Source: Lepiota brunneoincarnata
Lineage: Eukaryota > Basidiomycota > Agaricomycetes > Agaricales > Agaricaceae
NCBI GenBank assembly: GCA_023014365.1
Contig: JAEBUN010000014.1
Location: forward strand, 186,001 to 250,000
Reading direction: 5' to 3'
Length of the DNA: 64,000 nt
The notes below the pieces were generated by a model. The model was not told the DNA's origin. It was given only the letters and a program-made list of their open reading frames with translations, and made no database searches. The position numbers and the translations under genes were made by a program. Positions 58,486-64,000 of the stretch are shown here, piece after piece; within the stretch, counting starts at the first letter, position 1; the number at the start of each line of letters is the position of its first letter.

Positions 58486-59274
58486 TTAGAAGCTGATAGC
58501 AAACAAATCTGCAGCTATATTTTGAAAACTATATTGGGTTTCTGATTGTTGCAGTGCCAGTTCAATGATCTCCAGAGTGGGATTACCCAAATAGATGCAC
58601 CAGAGGGTGTAATGAATAGAAGTGTTGGTAGTTGTCTTGTCCACTTGGTCTTTCTTAAGCACTTTCATGAACACCAAGTGTACATTGAGAAGTTCTGGTG
58701 GAATGATGTCATGGCCAGCAGGATCTGTATAATCCACAAAGCGCTTTGTCATTTCAGTGTAGAAGGCACATAAGCAGCTCTCGAGGGGACGATCCATCCC
58801 CATCTTCATGCCAAACTCCCAGATTGGCACAAGCACTTGATATTGGAGGTTTCCCTCAGGTCCATCAACGTAGATGAGTGATACCCATTGCAGGAACACC
58901 AATGCCCCCTGAAGATGGATTGTTGCCAGCAAGTGGCTTTGCAGTTTGTCAATGGCCCCCTGTCGGCATGGGAACCTGTCCGGAAGGCTCAATAGCATGG
59001 CAAAAATCAGGACAGTGTTTGGGTCCGCCCACATACATGGACTGTGCACTGACAGGTGGATGGATGTGTTGAGATTGGATAAATGGTACTTGCTACCTGT
59101 CCCTATGGCCCTTGTCTGTGTCTGCTCCCATCGGGCCCACAGTGATTTGGGCCTCTCATTCCCTTCTTGTAGTTTGGAAATGATGAGTTTAATGGCCAGA
59201 GGTATCCCATTGGCAATTTGGACCAATTTTTCAGTGAATTTGTTCATCAGCACCTGAGATGTTTGAAATATCAA
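58486..59274 (-). pseudogene. NLR-like protein fragment (end of NB-ARC and following region)
   Basis: 263 open codons. Near the N terminus ANGIPLAIKLIISKLQEG matches the GLPLA motif of NB-ARC/NACHT ATPases. LNTSIHLSVHSPCMWADPNT and LIFAMLLSLPDRFPCRQGAI match the winged-helix part of basidiomycete NLR proteins, and the rest (LVPIWEFGMKMGMDRPLESC, VDYTDPAGHDIIPPELLNVH) leads toward the expected TPR region. The P-loop end is not found upstream and no TPR array follows, so it is a fragment. Such proteins are innate-recognition and self/non-self switches in fungi; a role here is not shown. Confidence 0.55.
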
Positions 59275-61238
59275 CTTTGCATCCTGAGACCGATCCTTCT
59301 TGGTTTGTATTTCCTGTTATATTGTTAGATTAACTTTCAATTTATAGTAAGTTTGTGCAGTTAGCTGAATGGCACTCAGGGGCTAACAATAAATGTAATG
59401 AATATAGCAGTAAAATCCTTCAGTATGTTCAATCACTGGTAGAGCAACTGTGTAGTGTGATCAGGTACTGAGAATGGGACATAGGACTTACAACAGATGC
59501 ACACCATGCTCTGTATTCAATTTTGCAACTTTATCCTGTCTAGTATTGCTCAGAGTACCATTAGTTGGAAGCAGTCTATTGAGATATTCATTGGGTGGCA
59601 CATGCAAGATGGTAAGGATTTTATTTTCAAGCTCATGTACACTCCTAATCCACATTTCACCAACGCCAAGTTCAGGTTATATCAAGACACTTCCCCCCAG
59701 GTGACCAGACTCCCCCATTTGCAAAAAACTTCACTGGAACGGTCCTCTCATAGATATGGAACATTACAATGGTGTGCGTGCCACAGAACCCCCGGACTGT
59801 CCAGTGTTCATCTTTATCTGACTTTGAAGAATGTTTTACTCCCCTTCACATTCTTCAGCCACCAATCACATCCATTCCATTAATACTCACATTAAAACCC
59901 AATCTATTGCCCAACCCATGGCCATTCCAGATACTTCCTTCTTGTGGGTGCTTTTAGCAACCTCCAAGGCAGCCCTTGCCTTTCCCCTCTCTTCCCAGGA
60001 TGGCTTTTTGTACTTGTGTGAGTAGAGGTAAGCATACGACATGTATGCAAGTGAATTTGGCGATGATGGTGAGAGCGACAGTGGTGCAGCACTTGTTACA
60101 CTTATCAGGAGCTGCAAGATATGCAAGTATATGCAAGTACAAACGCAAATGCTCAATACAACAGCATGGTAAATGTGGCTCCATGGTCCACCATCCCCTA
60201 TGACTACAAGGGCTGCCACTCTTGTGGCCACACCTCTTGGCCCCAGGAGCAAATACACACACTAGGTTTCTGTTTTTTTTTGTTCATTTTAATGTCCCAG
60301 AGGCCACTCCTTTTGGTGGACGCACCTCTACAGGTTGAGCAAATGCTACTGGGGCCCCATTGTCCCTTACTGCACCATGGCACTACATTTCCCTGCACAG
60401 AAACGCCATCTGCATGACCACTATCCTCCCCTGCCCTCTGCTTTGTCCTCTGGCTGGGTGTCACATTCTGTTTTCCACCTTGACAGTAGCCAAACCTCCA
60501 GTATATTACTCTATTGTATACTAGTAATTAATATTCATGTTTGCTATTGAAAAACATTCTACCAAAATTGTTGTGCTTTCCTAAGCTGTGAAAAACAATG
60601 GTATGTGTGGCTATACCCCATTCCCCTCCTTTAAGTTGCCTTATACCACCCTCTGTATATTATGCCATTACACTGATGACATTTTCTGGTGTAAATGTCT
60701 AGATTTACCATTGAAACTCATCCTACAGAAAATGCTATTTTTTCCTACATCCCAAGATACAACACTACCTGGTGTAATTTACATGACTTACTCTTTAAGG
60801 TTTTATTTTACCACCCCTCGGGGTTCACAGTGACACCTGGTATGCATGGTATGCATGGAGATTTACCTGCAAAATATAGAGCTGATATTTCACTAAACAT
60901 CATCTTCCTTGTTGCATCTTGTTGGTCCAAAAGGGGGTTGGAATTGAAAAGAATGGAGGGATGCTGGCCAGTGGCCTGGGGGTTATCATTGGCATCCAGG
61001 TCTTCCAGCATCAATATATGGAGTTCTGCCTTCTTAAAATGGTATATAGGGCCTTTGGATATTAGCACTCAAGGTACTCTGATGTATCTCAGGTAGCTGA
61101 TGTGTTCTTCAACCATATGCACCAATAGCCTAATGTAACAGGAGGAATGGTTATGAATTTGTGTCTAAGGGTGAGACATGTGGTTTGTCCAGTTCAGCAC
61201 TCAACTCCTATAACAGGTCTTTGCACCTTTGCCCTGTG
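59275..61238. other. no gene recognised
   Basis: Overlapping short frames on both strands without motifs. The front of the NLR-like gene would be expected here on the minus strand but is not recognisable. Confidence 0.4.
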
Positions 61239-61418
61239 AAAGGACCATGTTGGTGAATGGCCTCACTAAAGGGGAACAGCTGATGAATGAGCCAGACTTG
61301 AGATAATATTTGAAGGCCAAGGGAGAATTACCTATCTACATGAGCTTGCCATTATTTATACTACCTACTTGATGAGGTAATCCAGCAGGCTTACAACCCC
61401 ATGCGTGAACTATCACAA

Positions 61419-61810
61419 TGAAGAATATCTCCTTTACCCTTGTAACGACTCTTCTGCTGAGCCAGATCTCAGCTAAATGTGAATCTGTTAATACTCCATC
61501 TGTATGTATGAATGTTTATTCTTATATGCTCTTAAGTTTATGATACTTAATATCTGATCTTCAAGGCAATGTCAAGCCACTGACACTTGTGGAGACCCAT
61601 GACTTACTACAGCATACCATGAAACATTCCAGTCTGCAGGCTTTGTGCACAGGATCAGCACCCTGGCAGCATTTGTTTACATGGATGCACATGGAGATTG
61701 GTAGATCATGGGATGTATTTACTCTCCAAAAATGGGATCACTTCACCTGCTCCAAGTGGCTTTCAAGCCGGAACAGTGCTAAATTACTGGACCCACTACC
61801 AGTCCTTTGA
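61419..61810 (+). pseudogene. second DUF5648-type secreted protein, relic
   Basis: MKNISFTLVTTLLLSQISAK is almost the signal peptide of the gene at 28.8 kb. An intron follows at the same place (NTPS, then GTATGT), and then QATDTCGDP, a TGA and TAYHETFQSAGFVHRISTLA, parallel to the paralogue. Further stops (TAG after AHGDW, TGA or TAA later) destroy it. The upstream sequence also matches the other copy (TTTGTCCAG, AACAGGTCTTT and GCCCTGTG), with about 162 extra bases at 61239-61400. Confidence 0.65.
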
Positions 61811-62106
61811 CTGTTCAACACTCTTTCCATAATTAGATCCATAATGCTGTCTAGCTGGACATGCCAAAGTGATCATGTCAAAATGGTGCTATCATTACAG
61901 GACAGTGGAATCAAGCTGGTTTTGTCTGTTAATTCAAAGTCAATTGCCTATTGTTTCCCAACAGCTGCAAAATTTTGGGGCTTTGCTGGGCCAAATAATG
62001 ACTGGAAAATGGGTGTTGTCAACCCAATTTGGTTGGTTTTTGTCCCAGGAAAACCACTGTTAGGGCAACCTGGAGGGTTCAGACAACTCAGGGAGCCGAA
62101 ACGTCA

Positions 62107-62205
62107 CTGCAGGGAAATCCTAAGTATTATTAATCTGTGAGCTAAGTAGGGAGTCCATACCTGCAGGGAAATCCTAAGAGAATAGGATGAGGGAACCCCT
62201 GCAGG
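62107..62205. repeat. two-copy 18-base motif
   Basis: CTGCAGGGAAATCCTAAG at 62107 and 62161, 54 bases apart, with a further CCCCTGCAGG at 62196. Spacing is similar to the motif pairs around gene U but the sequence differs. Possibly the subterminal repeat of a DNA transposon. Confidence 0.5.
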
Positions 62206-63089
62206 CAAAAACTATGTATATACTTGACTTATATAATCAATATAAATTGAACAAGGCTTGACAGTGGTGTCTGGGTGTTGCATAAGGCCAGGTGTGATTA
62301 AAATGAGTGTGGGGAGTGAAGATAACAGTCTGAAGTCTATGGGAAATGGGAGGAAGCAGGTGAGGGTTAAGGAGGGTGTAGAGGGTGAAGGGAGGGGTTT
62401 AACTGGGCAGTGAGGGGACCTCTGGTGCATTCTGGTTATGTTTGGGGTGTAAGCATTTGAAAGGGGGGATGTACAGTGTGCTGGGAGGCTTAGGGGTGTT
62501 TGTGGATTGTCCCCTTACAACCACCGCTGACCTCCCCATCCAGTGTAACCCACAAGAGTACTCAGTGCCATGCAATTGGCTGTAATCCTGATGCAATATC
62601 ACTCCATTCCCAATAAATTCCCTTCTCCATGCCTCAGAAACTTCAATCCAGTAGACTCTCATGAGCTTGATATTGAATAAACATGAACAAATTGAGTACT
62701 CAGACATGCAAAACAACCCTTGAAGCCAAGTGAGCAATGACAACCAGGAACGAAATCATGTCCACATTGGTGATAACAATTGAAGCTTGCAAATCATTCT
62801 AGGTCACAATGTGATTGCAAATGTCTGAGCACTCAATGAAGTTGCTGTTCTGGGCACATGGGTCAAGGGTATACAGAGCGAGGAAACAGAGGAATTACAA
62901 ACACAAAAAACCCCAGCACTTTCTTGCCTCTTCCAAAATCCTGCCCATAACTTGACTGCTCTACAGCAAGCTGGTGTGGAGATTATCTAACAGATGTTAA
63001 TAATGATAAAGAGCGGACCCCAGGTATGACTGAACCTCATTTTTCCACTGACCCAGTGATCAAAACCAACAGTAGAACAACAAGCATAA
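62206..63089. other. no gene recognised
   Basis: No supported coding frame on either strand. Confidence 0.4.
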
Positions 63090-63420
63090 CAAGATGACAC
63101 AGGAAGAACTGTTGGAAATGTTCCCTGGGGAAGTCAATCTTGAAGAGGAGATCAAAATCATTGAGAGCTTCAGTGGGAAAGCAGCAGAAGAGTGGACCAA
63201 ACGAGAGCCAAATTACAATCCAGGGCCAATGGCCAATATGGCCAAGCTTTGAACAATATGGGAGGAAGAAATGGCACACAGGGCCTGAGAGGAAGAAATG
63301 GCACAAAAGGCACAAGAGAAAAAACAGAGGGCATAGCATTGGGGGGAAAAAAGGAGCAGAGGGACTAAGGGCATCACATGCAAAGCAGAGGGAGGGCAAG
63401 AACCCATACCCCCACACTAG
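63090..63420 (+). pseudogene. charged coiled-coil-like ORF, uncharacterised
   Basis: MTQEELLEMFPGEVNLEEEI continues as a highly charged Glu/Lys/Arg/Ala frame (GKAAEEWTKREPN, EEEMAHRA, EEEMAQKAQEKKQRA) with in-frame TGA or TAG between segments, ending at a TAG near 63420. Composition suggests coiled coil. I do not recognise a family. Confidence 0.3.
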
Positions 63421-64000
63421 ATTGTCCATAGTTTTCTTTAGATAAATCATTGGGGGAAACCCTATGAATGGCTGATGGACAGCGCTGATAGTTCAGAGTC
63501 CCCACTGTCCAGATGCTAGCCAGCCTGTCAAACCTCAGCAATTGGTTTTTGGTTTGGTCTTGCAGTTTGTTGCCACTGCTTGCCTTACCAATCACTAACT
63601 TAATAAGTAGATGGGTTAGCCTGGATGAAGCCTGTGTTATGAACCAGTCCACAAACACAAAAAACCTTGAGATTGGACTGCCTTGGTCATCCATTAGATA
63701 GCATTGGATCATGAGGAAGTTACAGAATGGGATTGGTAAAAGCAAGGGCATGCTTTCTCACCTATGCTTCAATGGCCACATGAGGAATGTGCAGGCCATA
63801 GCCCTTTGGTGCTCAGGGTGCCAAAGTCCCTTGTCTATCAGGATTTATCTATAGCCGACATATACTTATGATATTGATATCAGTACTCTGTTGATTGTCA
63901 AGTCCCCCCCCAGGTGAATGCTGACTAGGATGACCAATCACCTCAAGATCCAGGATACCTGGGACTCTGGGAAATATGCATTGCAATGATTAGGTATCAA
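63421..64000. other. no gene recognised
   Basis: Short frames only; the window ends here. Confidence 0.4.

Noticed and set aside
1..64000. tRNA, rRNA, bacterial-type operons, origins
   Set aside because: None seen; intron-rich genes and element types are eukaryotic.

Overview
The window is nuclear DNA of a fungus, most likely a basidiomycete (Agaricomycetes). Genes have many introns of about 45-65 bases with GTRNGY-type donors. The recognisable families are those abundant in mushroom-forming fungi: chromodomain Ty3/gypsy elements, hAT, Tc1 and Tnp2/CACTA transposases, a septin/AIG1-like GTPase family, a basidiomycete seven-helix membrane family, secreted DUF5648-type proteins and NLR-like NB-ARC fragments. 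It is a transposon-rich, gene-poor island. Only the hAT transposase at the left edge looks intact.

Layout: 1-2182 hAT element (5' end outside the window); 2718-3025 a 132-base tandem repeat; 4.0-4.7 kb hAT relic; 6783-8384 Tc1 element; 9.05-9.44 kb front part of a GTPase gene; 9579-10046 LTR of gypsy-B; 10054-11205 left part of a second hAT; 11206-17148 gypsy-A; 17149-18451 repeat E (copy 1); 18452-19639 end and LTR of gypsy-C; 19640-22123 first part of gene U; 22-35 kb decayed genes and repeats (DUF5648, membrane protein and others); 35.7-37.0 kb back part of the GTPase; 37248-41718 gypsy-B; 41719-41937 right part of the second hAT; 41938-43323 end and LTR of gypsy-A; 43324-44624 E (copy 2); 44625-52348 gypsy-C with E copy 3 inside; 52349-52996 end of gene U; 53.9-57.7 kb Tnp2 transposase with a solo LTR; 58.5-59.3 kb NLR-like fragment; 61.4 kb second DUF5648 relic.

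The main result is a large inversion. Seven features are cut into two halves that lie 25-33 kb apart in opposite orientation. Inverting the segment between the two opposed 1.3-kb E copies (about 18,452-43,323) repairs them together: gypsy-A gets both LTRs in one orientation and an in-frame third ORF; gypsy-B and gypsy-C recover LTR pairs with matching target duplications (CCAG and CAGCA); a cysteine-rich ORF of gypsy-C splices together; gene U reads on in frame; the GTPase halves line up; the hAT ends face each other. The order of events is then readable: gypsy-B entered the GTPase gene, a hAT lies in gypsy-B, gypsy-A lies in the hAT, gypsy-C entered gene U, E entered gypsy-A and (twice) gypsy-C, and recombination between two E copies inverted the middle. 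A mis-assembly across the E repeats would look the same and must be excluded.

A second pattern is mutational. Nearly all in-frame stops in the transposon genes are TGA, mostly where the family has arginine, and differences between the two gypsy-C LTRs sit mostly at CpG sites. This points to CGA-to-TGA change at (probably methylated) CpG, not to random decay.
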